From NCBI RefSeq assembly GCF_000067205.1, contig NC_010170.1, positions 620,001 to 684,000 of the forward strand: a DNA stretch of 64,000 nucleotides. The letters run 5' to 3'. Of the stretch, positions 8,849-17,980 are shown piece by piece. Made by a program: the position numbers and the translations under genes. The number at the start of each line of letters is the position of its first letter. The first letter of the stretch is position 1. The notes under the pieces are model-generated. The model saw nothing but the letters and a program-made list of their open reading frames with translations, was not told the origin of the DNA and did not search any database. Source of the stretch: Bordetella petrii (lineage in GTDB: Bacteria > Pseudomonadota > Gammaproteobacteria > Burkholderiales > Burkholderiaceae_B).

Positions 8849-9448
8849 TCAGGCGCCGGGAGCCTCGAAGGCAAAATCCAGCACCTCGGGCAGCCAGCGC
8901 TCGAAATCCGACAGGCCATGGTCGCTGCCCGGCACGATGCGTTGCCGGCAACCGGCGTAACGCGCCTGCATCTCGCGCCAGTCCAGCACTTCGTCGCCGG
9001 TGGCCGCCACCAGGAAATAGCGCTCGGGCTTCGTCACGGCCGCCACGCGCACGGCGGCCAGTTCGTCGACATATTCGGCTCGGAATTCGAACGGCGCGTC
9101 GGAATGATACATGCGATGCTGGCCCACCTGGGTGGCCAGGTCGCGCGCCGCTTCGACGGCGGGGTTCAGCAGCACGGCCTTGCAGTCCAGTTGCTCGGCC
9201 AGCCAGGTAGCGTAGTAGCCGCCCAGCGACGACCCGATAATGGTAAGCCGGCGCGGGCTGTCGGCCTGGGCCAGTTGGCCGCGCGCCAGGCCCAGCGCCA
9301 GGTCGAGCGCCTGGCGGGGGCTGGCCGGCAATTGGGGGCACTGCCAGTCGCGCTCGCCCGCCAGGCCGCGCTCGCGCAGGGCTTGCGCCATCAGGCGCGC
9401 CTTGAACGACGCTGGCGACGACCGAAAACCGTGCAGGTACAGGATCAT
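8849..9448 (-). CDS. YqiA/YcfP-type alpha/beta-hydrolase (esterase)
   Basis: A 199-residue serine hydrolase. It begins MILYLHGFRSSPASFKA, a hallmark of the YqiA/UPF0227 group, with the nucleophile elbow GSSLGGYYA at about residue 70 and a plausible acid (GDEVLDW) and base (GSDHGLSDF) to complete the triad. The natural substrate is unknown; related proteins hydrolyse short acyl esters. Its ATG overlaps the mpl stop by four bases, so it is co-translated with that cell-wall recycling enzyme. Such linkage may point to an envelope role, but that is inference. Confidence 0.85.
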   Translation of the reverse strand: MILYLHGFRSSPASFKARLMAQALRERGLAGERDWQCPQLPASPRQALDLALGLARGQLAQADSPRRLTIIGSSLGGYYATWLAEQLDCKAVLLNPAVEAARDLATQVGQHRMYHSDAPFEFRAEYVDELAAVRVAAVTKPERYFLVAATGDEVLDWREMQARYAGCRQRIVPGSDHGLSDFERWLPEVLDFAFEAPGA

Positions 9449-10821
9449 GGCGCCCCTCGCCGCGCCAGGGCGTCGAGCAGCTTGCCATGCACGCCGCCAA
9501 AGCCGCCGTTGCTCATGACCAGCACATGGTCGCCGGGCTGGGCTGCCTGGGCCACCGCGGCCACCAGAGCGTCCAGGTCGTCGTAGCTGCTGGCGCGCTC
9601 GCCCAGCGGGGCCAGCACCTCGTCCGGGTTCCAGCCCAGCGCATGCTTGCCGCTGCGCGCGCCGAAGCAGAACACCCGGTCGGCCCCTTGCAGCGCCGCG
9701 GGCAGGCGGGCCGCCATGGCGCCCAGCTTCATGGTGTTCGAGCGCGGCTCCAGCACGGCCAGGATGCGCGCCTGGCCCACCTGGCGGCGCAGGCCTTCCA
9801 GGGTGGTTTCGATGGCGGTGGGGTGGTGCGCGAAATCGTCGTAGACCTTGACGCCGCCGGCCGTGCCGCGCAGTTCCATGCGGCGCTTCACGCCGCCAAA
9901 CCGGCTCAGCGCCGCCACGCCTTCGGCCGGGTCCACGCCGGCATGCTCGGCCGCTGCCAGGGCCGCCAGGGCATTCAGGCGGTTGTGCTCGCCGCCCAGC
10001 GTCCAGCGCACCGTACCGATGGCCTGGCCATGGCGCAGCACCTCGAACGCGCCGTCGGCGTCGGCCGGGCCGGCCTGCCATGCGCCGCCGGCGCCGAACC
10101 GCACGGTTTCCGACCAGCAGCCACGCGCCATGACGCGGTCGAGCGCGGCGCTGCCGGTGGGCAGCACGATGCGTCCGCGTTCCGGAATAGTGCGCACCAG
10201 ATGATGGAACTGGGTCTCGATGGCCGCCAGGTCGGGGAAAATGTCGGCGTGATCGTATTCCAGGTTGTTCAAGATCGCCGTGCGCGGACGGTAGTGCACG
10301 AACTTCGAGCGCTTGTCGAAGAACGCGGTGTCGTATTCGTCGGCCTCGATCACGAACGGCCGCACCGCCGGGTCGTAGCGCGCCGACACTTTCAGGTCGT
10401 GCGCCACGCCGCCGATCAGGAAGTTCGGCCGCAGCCCGGCCGCTTCGAGTATCCAGGCCAGCATAGAGCTGGTGGTGGTCTTGCCGTGCGTGCCGGCCAC
10501 CGCCAGCACGTGAGCCCCGGGCAGCACGTTGTCGCCCAGCCATTGCGGGCCCGACACATAGCGGGCGCCGGCATCCAGAATGGCCTCCATTAGCGGGTTG
10601 CCGCGCGTGACCACGTTGCCGATCACGTACAGGTCGGGCGCCAGGGCCAGTTGCTCGGACCCATAGCCTTCGATCAGGTCGATGCCCTGCTCGGCCAGCT
10701 GGGTGCTCATCGGCGGGTACACGGCGGTGTCGCAGCCCGTGACCCGGTGGCCGGCCGCCCGTGCGATCAGCGCCAGGCCGCCCATGAAAGTGCCGCAAAT
10801 GCCAAGAATATGCAGGTGCAT
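9445..10821 (-). CDS. mpl: UDP-N-acetylmuramate:L-alanyl-gamma-D-glutamyl-meso-diaminopimelate ligase
   Basis: A 458-residue Mur ligase that reattaches the recycled tripeptide to UDP-MurNAc in peptidoglycan recycling. The N-terminal nucleotide-binding segment HILGICGTFMGGLA distinguishes Mpl from MurC. The ATP loop GTHGKTTTSSM lies at about residue 109, and the Mur-type EADEYDTAFFDKRSKF and ILNNLEYDHADIF blocks follow. The gene diverges from the TlpA-like gene across 67 bases. Another muropeptide recycling gene, anmK, lies at 58881. Confidence 0.96.
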   Translation of the reverse strand: MHLHILGICGTFMGGLALIARAAGHRVTGCDTAVYPPMSTQLAEQGIDLIEGYGSEQLALAPDLYVIGNVVTRGNPLMEAILDAGARYVSGPQWLGDNVLPGAHVLAVAGTHGKTTTSSMLAWILEAAGLRPNFLIGGVAHDLKVSARYDPAVRPFVIEADEYDTAFFDKRSKFVHYRPRTAILNNLEYDHADIFPDLAAIETQFHHLVRTIPERGRIVLPTGSAALDRVMARGCWSETVRFGAGGAWQAGPADADGAFEVLRHGQAIGTVRWTLGGEHNRLNALAALAAAEHAGVDPAEGVAALSRFGGVKRRMELRGTAGGVKVYDDFAHHPTAIETTLEGLRRQVGQARILAVLEPRSNTMKLGAMAARLPAALQGADRVFCFGARSGKHALGWNPDEVLAPLGERASSYDDLDALVAAVAQAAQPGDHVLVMSNGGFGGVHGKLLDALARRGAP

Positions 10822-10888
10822 TGATGTTCTCCTGGGCGCATTGTAGAGGCTCGATCCACCCGCCGCCGCCAGCGGTTATGATCCGGGC

Positions 10889-11428
10889 ATGAACCGTCGT
10901 ATCTTCTTGTATGCCGGCGCCGCGGTGGCCGTCGCCGCAGCCGGCGGCTACGCTTACCGCCAGCGTGGCGGGCAGGCCGCCCACACTCCGGCCCCTGCCC
11001 CTGCCGGCGATCCCGTCGCGGCGCTGCAGGCGCTGTCGCTGCCCGATCTCGATGGTCAGCCCCACAGCTTGTCCCAGTGGCGGGGCCGGCCCATGGTGGT
11101 TAATTTCTGGGCAACCTGGTGCGCGCCGTGCGTGAAAGAAATGCCCGAATTGCAGGCATTGCATCAAAAATATCCGGCCATCCAGTTTGTGGGCATTGGC
11201 GTGGATAAAGCCGAAAACATGCGGCAATTCCTGCAAAAAGTGCCGGTGTCCTATCCCTTGCTGGTCATGGGCGCGGGCGCTGTCGATACCCTGCGCACCC
11301 TGGGCAACCCCGCCGGCGGCCTGCCATTTACCCTGGTTTTCGATGCAAATGGCCGAATTAACCGAAAAATCCTGGGCCAGATCCAGTCCGACGACCTCGA
11401 TCGCACGCTGCAGGACCTGGCGGCCTGA
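10889..11428 (+). CDS. TlpA-family thiol-disulfide reductase
   Basis: A 179-residue thioredoxin-fold protein facing the periplasm. An N-terminal hydrophobic anchor or signal (residues 4-22) and an Ala/Pro linker precede the thioredoxin domain. The active site is WCAPC (W77-C81), preceded by VVNFWAT, and the cis-proline loop GGLPFTLVF is intact. Family members reduce disulfides in periplasmic proteins, including cytochrome c maturation and ResA-type partners, but the client here is unknown. It is upstream of aroQ by 135 bases and probably transcribed separately. Confidence 0.9.
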   Translation: MNRRIFLYAGAAVAVAAAGGYAYRQRGGQAAHTPAPAPAGDPVAALQALSLPDLDGQPHSLSQWRGRPMVVNFWATWCAPCVKEMPELQALHQKYPAIQFVGIGVDKAENMRQFLQKVPVSYPLLVMGAGAVDTLRTLGNPAGGLPFTLVFDANGRINRKILGQIQSDDLDRTLQDLAA

Positions 11429-11449
11429 TGTCTCCCGCGACAGTGGCGC

Positions 11450-11455
11450 TAAAAT
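11450..11455 (+). promoter_or_regulatory. Candidate -10 element upstream of aroQ
   Basis: TAAAAT lies in the 135-base gap between the TlpA-like gene and aroQ, about 109 bases before the aroQ start. No convincing -35 hexamer is seen at the right distance, so this is only a candidate for the aroQ-accB-accC transcript. Confidence 0.3.
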
Positions 11456-11563
11456 AGGGCCACTACCGCGTAGCTGTTGGACAAATGATGTGAATAGGCG
11501 TAAAAAGGCGGTTTATCGATAGTTTTGCCGACACTTTGCGGCTGGCCTTCCGGCGCAACCCAC

Positions 11564-11998
11564 ATGGCGCAACAGATCCTGGTATTGCACGGCCCCAACC
11601 TGAACCTGCTGGGTTCGCGCGAGCCCCATCTCTACGGCAGCCTCACGCTGGCGCAGATCAACCAGGGCCTCGAAACGCTGGCTGCGCAACTTGGGGTGGG
11701 GCTTACCGCGTGGCAAAGCAACCACGAAGGCGCCCTGGTCGAGCGCATCCAGGCGGCCCGGCAAGACGGCACCGATTTCATCATCATCAACGCGGCAGCC
11801 TACACGCACACCAGTGTTGCCGTGCGCGACGCCCTGGCGGCGGTTGCGATCCCTTTTATTGAAGTACATTTGTCGAACTTGTATAAACGCGAGCCGTTCC
11901 GGCAGCATTCTTACCTGTCCGATCTGGCCGTCGGCCTGGTCTGCGGCCTGGGTGCCGACGGCTACGAGGCGGCAGTGCGTTATGCGGCACGGCATTAG
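11564..11998 (+). CDS. aroQ: 3-Dehydroquinate dehydratase, type II
   Basis: A 144-residue type II dehydroquinase converting 3-dehydroquinate to 3-dehydroshikimate. The start MAQQILVLHGPNLNLLGSRE is the family N-terminus and contains the lid Arg19 and catalytic Tyr24; NPAAYTHTS-like INAAAYTHTSVA and the IEVHLSN histidine block follow. An upstream in-frame TTG at 11525 would add 13 unlikely residues. The gene sits 100 bases before accB, an aroQ-accB-accC arrangement widely seen in proteobacteria. Confidence 0.96.
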   Translation: MAQQILVLHGPNLNLLGSREPHLYGSLTLAQINQGLETLAAQLGVGLTAWQSNHEGALVERIQAARQDGTDFIIINAAAYTHTSVAVRDALAAVAIPFIEVHLSNLYKREPFRQHSYLSDLAVGLVCGLGADGYEAAVRYAARH

Positions 11999-12098
11999 TG
12001 CGGCACTCCAGTCTCCGGATTCACCTTTACTTTCACTACACGATACGGCGCGGCCCTGACGCAGACGCGCCGCTAACATTAATCGGGAAGCAGCTTCT

Positions 12099-12548
12099 AT
12101 GGACCTCCGAAAACTCAAAACCCTGATCGACCTGGTGGCGGAATCGGGCATTGCCGAGCTTGAAATCACCGAAGGCGAAGGCAAGGTCCGCATCGTCAAG
12201 TTCTCGCAGACCCTGCAGCCGGTGGCCTACCATGTGCCCGAAGCGCCCGCGGCCGCCGCCGCGCCGGCCCCCGCGGCCGCCGCGCCGGCTCCCGAAGCCG
12301 CACCCGTGCCCCAGGGCCATGTGGTCAAGGCGCCCATGGTGGGCACCTTCTACCGCGCGCCCAACCCCGGCGCCGCGCCCTTCGTGGACGTGGGCCAGTC
12401 GGTCAAGGAAGGCGACGCGCTGTGCATCATCGAAGCCATGAAGCTGCTCAATGAAATCGAGGCCGACAAGTCCGGCGTCATCAAAGAGATCCTCGTCGAA
12501 AACGGCGAACCCGTCGAATACGGCCAACCGCTGTTCGTCATTGGCTGA
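12099..12548 (+). CDS. accB: Biotin carboxyl carrier protein of acetyl-CoA carboxylase
   Basis: A 149-residue carrier subunit. The N-terminal domain is MDLRKLKTLIDLVAESG, a mobile Ala/Pro-rich linker covers about residues 48-68, and the biotinyl domain ends the protein. The biotin acceptor is Lys115 in EAMKLLNEIEADKSG. It shuttles carboxybiotin between AccC and the AccAD carboxyltransferase in the first step of fatty-acid synthesis. accC begins only 8 bases after its stop. Confidence 0.97.
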   Translation: MDLRKLKTLIDLVAESGIAELEITEGEGKVRIVKFSQTLQPVAYHVPEAPAAAAAPAPAAAAPAPEAAPVPQGHVVKAPMVGTFYRAPNPGAAPFVDVGQSVKEGDALCIIEAMKLLNEIEADKSGVIKEILVENGEPVEYGQPLFVIG

Positions 12549-12556
12549 TTGCGCAT

Positions 12557-13903
12557 ATGTTTGAAAAAATCCTGATCGCCAACCGCGGCGAGATCGCGCT
12601 GCGCATCCAACGCGCCTGCCGCGAACTCGGCATCAAGACGGTGGTCGTGCACTCCGAGGCCGACCGCGACGCCAAGTATGTGCGCCTGGCCGATGAGTCC
12701 GTGTGTATCGGGCCGGCGCCGTCGCGCGAAAGTTACCTGAACATGCCGGCCATCATCTCGGCCGCCGAGGTCACCGATTCCGAGGCCATTCACCCCGGCT
12801 ACGGCTTCCTGTCGGAGAACGCCGATTTTGCCGAGCGGGTCGAGAAAAGCGGCTTCGTGTTCATCGGGCCGCGTCCCGAAACCATCCGGCTGATGGGCGA
12901 CAAGGTCAGCGCCAAGCGCGCCATGATCGAGGCCGGCGTGCCGGTGGTGCCGGGTTCCGAGGGCGCGCTGCCCGACGATCCGCAGGAAATCCTGCGCGTG
13001 GCCCGCGAAGTGGGCTATCCGGTGATCATCAAGGCGGCCGGCGGCGGCGGCGGGCGCGGCATGCGCGTGGTGTACACCGAAGCCGCGCTGCTCAACGCCG
13101 TCACCATGACGCGCTCGGAAGCCGGCGCGGCCTTCAACAACCCCGAAGTCTACATGGAGAAGTTCCTCGAGAACCCGCGCCATGTGGAAATCCAGATACT
13201 GGCCGACGGCGGGCGCAATGCCGTGTGGCTGGGCGAGCGCGACTGCTCCATGCAGCGGCGCCACCAGAAGGTCATCGAAGAGGCTCCCGCGCCGGGCATC
13301 GCCCGTCGCCTGATCGAGCGCATCGGCGACCGTTGCGCCGACGCCTGCCGCAAAATGGGCTATCGCGGCGCCGGCACGTTCGAGTTCCTGTATGAAAACG
13401 GCGAGTTCTATTTCATTGAAATGAACACGCGCATCCAGGTCGAGCACCCGGTCACCGAGCTCATCACCGGGGTCGACCTGGTCCAGCAGCAGATCCGCAT
13501 CGCCTCGGGCGAAAAATTCCTGCTGCGCCAGCGCGACATCCAGTTCAAGGGCCATGCCATCGAATGCCGCATCAATGCCGAAGATCCGTTCCGCTTCGTG
13601 CCCAGCCCTGGCCGCATCACCAACTGGCACACGCCGGGCGGCCCCGGGGTGCGCATCGATTCGCACGCGTTCAACGGCTATTTCGTGCCGCCCAACTACG
13701 ATTCGATGATCGCCAAGGTCATCACGTACGGCGACACGCGCGATCAGGCGCTGGCCCGCATGCGCATTGCGCTGTCCGAGATGGTGGTCGAAGGCATTTC
13801 CACCAACATCCCGCTGCATCGCGAACTGCTGCAAGATGCCCGCTTCATTGAAGGCGGCACCAGCATCCATTATCTCGAGCACAAGCTGGCCCAGCGCCCT
13901 TGA
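12557..13903 (+). CDS. accC: Biotin carboxylase subunit of acetyl-CoA carboxylase
   Basis: A 448-residue ATP-grasp enzyme that carboxylates biotin on AccB using bicarbonate and ATP. It shows MFEKILIANRGEIALRI at the N-terminus, HPGYGFLSENADFA, the glycine-rich ATP loop KAAGGGGGRGMR at about residues 158-169, ERDCSMQRRHQKVIEEAP and the catalytic EMNTRIQVEHPVTE. Length and motifs are standard. It is co-transcribed with accB and is followed 45 bases later by prmA. Confidence 0.98.
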   Translation: MFEKILIANRGEIALRIQRACRELGIKTVVVHSEADRDAKYVRLADESVCIGPAPSRESYLNMPAIISAAEVTDSEAIHPGYGFLSENADFAERVEKSGFVFIGPRPETIRLMGDKVSAKRAMIEAGVPVVPGSEGALPDDPQEILRVAREVGYPVIIKAAGGGGGRGMRVVYTEAALLNAVTMTRSEAGAAFNNPEVYMEKFLENPRHVEIQILADGGRNAVWLGERDCSMQRRHQKVIEEAPAPGIARRLIERIGDRCADACRKMGYRGAGTFEFLYENGEFYFIEMNTRIQVEHPVTELITGVDLVQQQIRIASGEKFLLRQRDIQFKGHAIECRINAEDPFRFVPSPGRITNWHTPGGPGVRIDSHAFNGYFVPPNYDSMIAKVITYGDTRDQALARMRIALSEMVVEGISTNIPLHRELLQDARFIEGGTSIHYLEHKLAQRP

Positions 13904-13948
13904 TGCCCAGGCGGGCCCCTGCGGCCCGCCTCACCGGAAGAACCCGCC

Positions 13949-14869
13949 ATGCGTGAACTTGTGCTTCATTGCCTCGAGGCGCAGGCCGAAGCGCTGTCCG
14001 ATGCGCTGCTCGAAGCCGGCGTGCTGTCGGTCTCGGTGGAAGACGCCGACCTGGGTACCGACGCCGAGCGCCCCCTGTTCGGCGAACCGGGCACCGAACC
14101 CGACGTGCAGGCCTGGGAGCGCAACCGCGTCGTGGCGCTGCTGCCCGATGGCGCCGACCCGGCCCAGGTCTACGAACAGGCCATGGCCGGCGCGGGGCTC
14201 GACCCCATCCAGGCCGGCGGCTGGACCCTGCGCGACGTGCCCGATGCCGACTGGGTGCGGCTGACGCAATCGCAGTTCGGCCCCATTCACATCGCCCGCC
14301 GCCTCTGGATCGTGCCAAGCTGGCACCGTGACGACCCGGCCGTGCCGGGGCCGTCCGCGCCGGCCGAAGACGCCATTCACATCGAGCTGGACCCGGGCCT
14401 GGCCTTCGGTACGGGCAGCCATCCCACTACCCATTTATGCCTGGCCTGGCTCGAAGCCGAGCTGCCGGCCGGGGCCACCGTGCTCGACTACGGTTGCGGC
14501 TCCGGCATCCTGGCCATCGCGGCCCGCAAGCTGGGGGCCGGCGCCACTGACGCCGTCGATATCGACCCGCAGGCGGTGCAGGCCACGGCCGACAACGCGC
14601 GGGTCAACCAGGTCGACCTGCAGGCCATGTTGCCCGATGCGCTGGGCGATGGTACGTACCAGGTAGTGGTGGCCAACATCCTGTCCAATCCGCTGAAGGT
14701 GCTGGCCCCCATGCTGGCCGGGCGCGTGGCGGCGGGCGGCCAGCTGGTGCTGTCGGGCGTGCTCGAGCGCCAGGCCGACGAAGTGGCGGCCGCCTACGCG
14801 CCGTGGCTGGCCATGTCGGTCTGGCAGGCCCGCGATGGCTGGGTCTGCCTGCACGGACGCAAGACCTGA
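13949..14869 (+). CDS. prmA: Ribosomal protein L11 methyltransferase
   Basis: A 306-residue SAM-dependent methyltransferase that trimethylates ribosomal protein L11. An N-terminal ferredoxin-like recognition domain is followed by the Rossmann methyltransferase domain with LDPGLAFGTGSHPTT, the SAM loop LDYGCGSGILAIAA near residue 181, and VVANILSNPLKVLAP. The gene follows accC in the same direction after 45 bases. The zinc-ribbon membrane protein gene begins 23 bases after its stop. Confidence 0.96.
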   Translation: MRELVLHCLEAQAEALSDALLEAGVLSVSVEDADLGTDAERPLFGEPGTEPDVQAWERNRVVALLPDGADPAQVYEQAMAGAGLDPIQAGGWTLRDVPDADWVRLTQSQFGPIHIARRLWIVPSWHRDDPAVPGPSAPAEDAIHIELDPGLAFGTGSHPTTHLCLAWLEAELPAGATVLDYGCGSGILAIAARKLGAGATDAVDIDPQAVQATADNARVNQVDLQAMLPDALGDGTYQVVVANILSNPLKVLAPMLAGRVAAGGQLVLSGVLERQADEVAAAYAPWLAMSVWQARDGWVCLHGRKT

Positions 14870-14892
14870 ACGCGCCGCATGGGGTACGCGCC

Positions 14893-16026
14893 ATGGCCAT
14901 GACGACCCGCTGCCCGCAATGCGGCACCGCCTTCAAGGTGGTGCCCGACCAGCTTCGGGTGCGCAACGGCCTGGTGCGCTGCGGCGCCTGCAGCACCGTG
15001 TTCGATGGCCGGGCGTGCCTGGTGGCGCAGATTCCACAGGCGGCCCCGGCCGGCTTGGCCGTGCCGCCCGACCGGTCTCGGCCGCCAGCGCCACCCGCCC
15101 CGGCCGCGGTGCCCCCCGCAATTTCTGAAGCCCGGCCCGAGCCCGCCTTGGGGACCCTGCCGCCGGCCGTGCTGCGCGGCCGTCCGGATATCCGCAAGCA
15201 TGATCCCTACGTCGGCGGGCACGCATCGCAAGATGATGACGATGCCTACGACGACGACCGCCTTGCCGATGACGAACCCGGCTTGCCGCAACCCCTTGCC
15301 GAAGCCCCTGCCGGCACGGACGCCGACCAGGACGCCGAAACCGGTACCGACGCAGAAATCGACGCAGAAGGCGACGCAGAAGCCGAAAACGACGCGGCAG
15401 CCAACGCCGGCGATCACGTCGAAGTCGAGCCGGTCGTGCTGGGCGAGGCCCGCACCCGTTACTACGGCGCCACCGATGTCGGCCGCACTCCGCCCGAATT
15501 CCTCGACACCGACCGTCAGGCTCGCCGCCATCTGGTGCGCAGCCTGTGGGGCTACGCCTGCGTGCTGGGCCTGTTGCTGCTGGCCCTGCAGGTGGTGTAT
15601 GTATACCGCTCGGCCATCGCCACCGCGGCGCCGCCGCTGCGCCCGCTGCTGACCAGCCTGTGCCAGCCGTTGGGCTGCCAGATCGGCTATGCGCGCCGCA
15701 TCGAACGCATTTTCATTACATCGTCGTCGCTGCAGCCGCCGCGCGGCCAGGCAGGGGCGCCCGCCGACGGCCACAGCCACCTGGTGCTGAGCGTGTCGCT
15801 GCGCAACCGCTACGACCAGCCCCAGCACTGGCCCGCGCTGCGGCTCGACCTGACCGATCTTTCCGATACCGTGGTGGTGCGCAAGGTGCTGCAGCCCCGC
15901 GACTACCTGCCGCCCGGCCAGGCCGAAGGCCCCTTCGAGCCCGGCGCCGAGATCAACGTCACGGTGCCCATTGAAGTGGCCGGCGTGCAGGTCAACGGCT
16001 TCCAACTCGACAAATTCTTTCCCTGA
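14893..16026 (+). CDS. Zinc-ribbon, DUF3426-type membrane protein
   Basis: A 377-residue protein of unknown function. An MJ0042-type zinc ribbon occupies residues 4-40 (CPQCGTAF and RCGACSTVF supply the four cysteines). A long low-complexity acidic region rich in Asp, Ala and Glu (about 110-185), a transmembrane helix (about 216-238) and a periplasmic DUF3426-like domain follow. The start is 14893; upstream in-frame codons inside prmA are ignored because the zinc ribbon must lie at the N-terminus. This family usually follows prmA in betaproteobacteria. Confidence 0.82.
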   Translation: MAMTTRCPQCGTAFKVVPDQLRVRNGLVRCGACSTVFDGRACLVAQIPQAAPAGLAVPPDRSRPPAPPAPAAVPPAISEARPEPALGTLPPAVLRGRPDIRKHDPYVGGHASQDDDDAYDDDRLADDEPGLPQPLAEAPAGTDADQDAETGTDAEIDAEGDAEAENDAAANAGDHVEVEPVVLGEARTRYYGATDVGRTPPEFLDTDRQARRHLVRSLWGYACVLGLLLLALQVVYVYRSAIATAAPPLRPLLTSLCQPLGCQIGYARRIERIFITSSSLQPPRGQAGAPADGHSHLVLSVSLRNRYDQPQHWPALRLDLTDLSDTVVVRKVLQPRDYLPPGQAEGPFEPGAEINVTVPIEVAGVQVNGFQLDKFFP

Positions 16027-16038
16027 AGGATGACAAGC

Positions 16039-16980
16039 ATGACGGCTCCCGTTCTGGTTTGCGGCTCGATGGCGTTCGACACCATCGCAGTGTTCGATGG
16101 CCGGTTCAAAGAACACATCCTTCCCGACCGCATCCAATCGCTCAGCGTGTCGTTCCTGGTGCCGGCCATGCGCAAAGAGTACGGCGGATGCGCCGGCAAT
16201 ATCGCCTATAACCTGAAGCTGCTGGGCGGCCACCCGGTGCCCGTGGCCACGGTGGGCGACGATGCCGCCGATTATCTGGAGCGCTTCACGGGCCTGGGCA
16301 TCGACACCTCGCGCCTGCGCGTCATGCCGGGCACCTTCACGGCGCAGTGTTTCATTACCACCGACCTCGAAGACAACCAGATCGCGGCGTTCCACCCCGG
16401 CGCCATGGAGCTCTCGGCGCAGAACGACCTCAGCGGCGCGCGGGCGGACTGGGCCATCGTGGCGCCGGACGCCAAGGCCGGCATGTTTGCCCACGCCGAA
16501 CGGCTGCACGCCGCCGGCATTCCGTTCATTTTCGATCTGGGCCAGGCCATGCCGCTGTTCGATGGCGCCGACCTCGACCGCATGCTGGGGCTGGCCCAGG
16601 CCCTGACGGTGAACGACTACGAGGCTGGCGTGGTCGAGCAGCGCACCGGGCGCAGCATGGCCGACATTGCCTCGCAGCTGCAGGCGGTGGTGGTAACGCG
16701 CGGCGGCGACGGCGCCACGTTGTTGACGGACGGCGCTACGGTGCACGTGCCGCCGGTGCGCCCCGCGGCGGTGGTCGATCCCACCGGCTGCGGCGATTCG
16801 CATCGCGCCGGACTGCTGTACGGGCTGACCAATGGCTGGAGCTGGCTGGACAGCTGCCGCCTGGCCAACCTGATGGGCGCCATCAAGATTGCCTCGCGCG
16901 GGCCGCAGAACCATGCCCCCAGCCGCGGCGAGATCGATGCCCAGCTGCGCGCGGCGTACGGCATCGGCCTGCCGGCCTAG
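16039..16980 (+). CDS. PfkB-family carbohydrate/nucleoside kinase (adenosine kinase-like)
   Basis: A 313-residue ribokinase-fold kinase. The N-terminal motif GGCAGNIAYNLKLLGG binds substrate, and the C-terminal signature DPTGCGDSHRAGLLYG near residue 247 holds the catalytic Asp in a GCGD variant of the usual GAGD. The overall sequence pattern is close to bacterial adenosine kinases, but ribokinase or tagatose kinase activity cannot be excluded. The start at 16039 is preferred over ATG 16030 because GAAGGA ends about 8 bases before it and overlaps the earlier ATG. It follows the DUF3426 gene after 12 bases. Confidence 0.85.
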   Translation: MTAPVLVCGSMAFDTIAVFDGRFKEHILPDRIQSLSVSFLVPAMRKEYGGCAGNIAYNLKLLGGHPVPVATVGDDAADYLERFTGLGIDTSRLRVMPGTFTAQCFITTDLEDNQIAAFHPGAMELSAQNDLSGARADWAIVAPDAKAGMFAHAERLHAAGIPFIFDLGQAMPLFDGADLDRMLGLAQALTVNDYEAGVVEQRTGRSMADIASQLQAVVVTRGGDGATLLTDGATVHVPPVRPAAVVDPTGCGDSHRAGLLYGLTNGWSWLDSCRLANLMGAIKIASRGPQNHAPSRGEIDAQLRAAYGIGLPA

Positions 16981-17163
16981 GAACCCGGCGCGGCAAGGGC
17001 GGTCAGAAATCCTGGCGGGCCGCCCCGCAGGGTGTTACAGCCCCGTTACGCTGCGCTGCGGCAAGCGCTCTAAAAGTTGCATGCTGTTTCGTACCCGTAT
17101 TTTTAGCGCACGCGAGAGTATTATCAGATGCATAAAATAGTGGTTACCTATGAAGGAGTCCAC

Positions 17164-17667
17164 ATGAGCCAAACCCTGTCCTCTCCCGTCATGGCGCCGC
17201 GCGCCGGCCGCTGGCTGGCCGTAGCGGCGGTCGTCGCTTCGATGGCCGTGCTGGGTGGTTGCGCCAATCGCAGCGCCTCTAGCGGCGTGTATTCGTACGA
17301 CCAGGCCCAGCGCGAACAGATCGTGCGCATCGGCACGGTCACGGGCGTGCGCCCCATTACCATTCAAGACGATAAATCCAGCGGCGTGGGCATGATCGCC
17401 GGCGGCGCGCTGGGCGGCGTGGCAGGCAACGCAGTGGGTGGCGGCACGGGCCGCGCCCTGGCTACCGTAGGCGGCGCCATCCTGGGCGCGCTGGCCGGCA
17501 ACGCGGTTGAAAACCGGGCGGGCCGCGCGTCCGGTCTGGAAATCACCGTGCGCCTGGACAACGGCGAAACCCGCGTCGTCGCCCAAGAGGCCGACGTGCC
17601 CATCAGCGTGGGCCAGCGCGTACAGGTAATCAGCGGCGCCGGCCCCACCCGCGTGGCGCCGTATTGA
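17164..17667 (+). CDS. Glycine-zipper outer-membrane lipoprotein (SlyB/Pcp type)
   Basis: A 167-residue lipoprotein. The signal peptide ends in the lipobox LGGC with Cys33 as the lipidated residue. A glycine zipper 2TM domain spans about residues 72-120 (GMIAGGALGGVAGNAVGG and GGAILGALAGNAVENRAG), followed by a short beta domain. SlyB/Pcp-like proteins stabilise outer-membrane protein-LPS assemblies and respond to envelope stress in enterobacteria. The start at 17164 has a strong AAGGAG six bases upstream; the in-frame ATG at 17128 is rejected. The gene stands alone and ends in hairpins. Confidence 0.9.
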   Translation: MSQTLSSPVMAPRAGRWLAVAAVVASMAVLGGCANRSASSGVYSYDQAQREQIVRIGTVTGVRPITIQDDKSSGVGMIAGGALGGVAGNAVGGGTGRALATVGGAILGALAGNAVENRAGRASGLEITVRLDNGETRVVAQEADVPISVGQRVQVISGAGPTRVAPY

Positions 17668-17680
17668 TATTTTCCCCCCC

Positions 17681-17745
17681 GAAGCGCTACGCGCTTCCCC
17701 CGGGGGGCGACGCTGGCGGACCGGCCAAGCCGGCTCCGCGGCGTC
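17681..17745 (+). terminator. Double hairpin after the glycine-zipper gene
   Basis: The first stem is GAAGCGC-TAC-GCGCTTC (17681-17697), flanked by C and G runs. The second, 17709-17745, stacks three short stems (GACGC/GCGTC, GCGGA/TCCGC, CCGGC/GCCGG) around a CAA loop. They begin 14 bases after the stop codon and probably end transcription, although no clear T-tract follows. Confidence 0.55.
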
Positions 17746-17912
17746 CCCGCTTCAGCGGCGCCTGCTTTTAGCGTCTAACTTCGCTTCCCGCGATGCCTGT
17801 TTTAGCGGCTGATTTCGCATTCAGCGGCGCCTGTCGCAGCGTCTGGTTCGCATTCAGCAGCACCGCTGGGTCATCAGATATCTGATCGCCACCGGAAGGG
17901 CATATGCCCCCA

Positions 17913-17943
17913 GGTGTCTGACTCCCGCAGGGTGTCAGACACC
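17913..17943. repeat. GGTGTCTGAC palindrome, single copy
   Basis: A 31-bp copy with arms GGTGTCTGAC and GTCAGACACC, identical as read to the copy at 1893. It lies between the convergent lipoprotein and yggT genes. Confidence 0.8.
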
Positions 17944-17980
17944 GCCCAGAAAAGAACCGCAGGTGTAATCCGGCTACCAG

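Noticed and set aside
14794..16914. A 706-codon minus-strand frame across the DUF3426 and PfkB genes
   Set aside because: The plus-strand genes have clear family motifs; the antisense frame has none.
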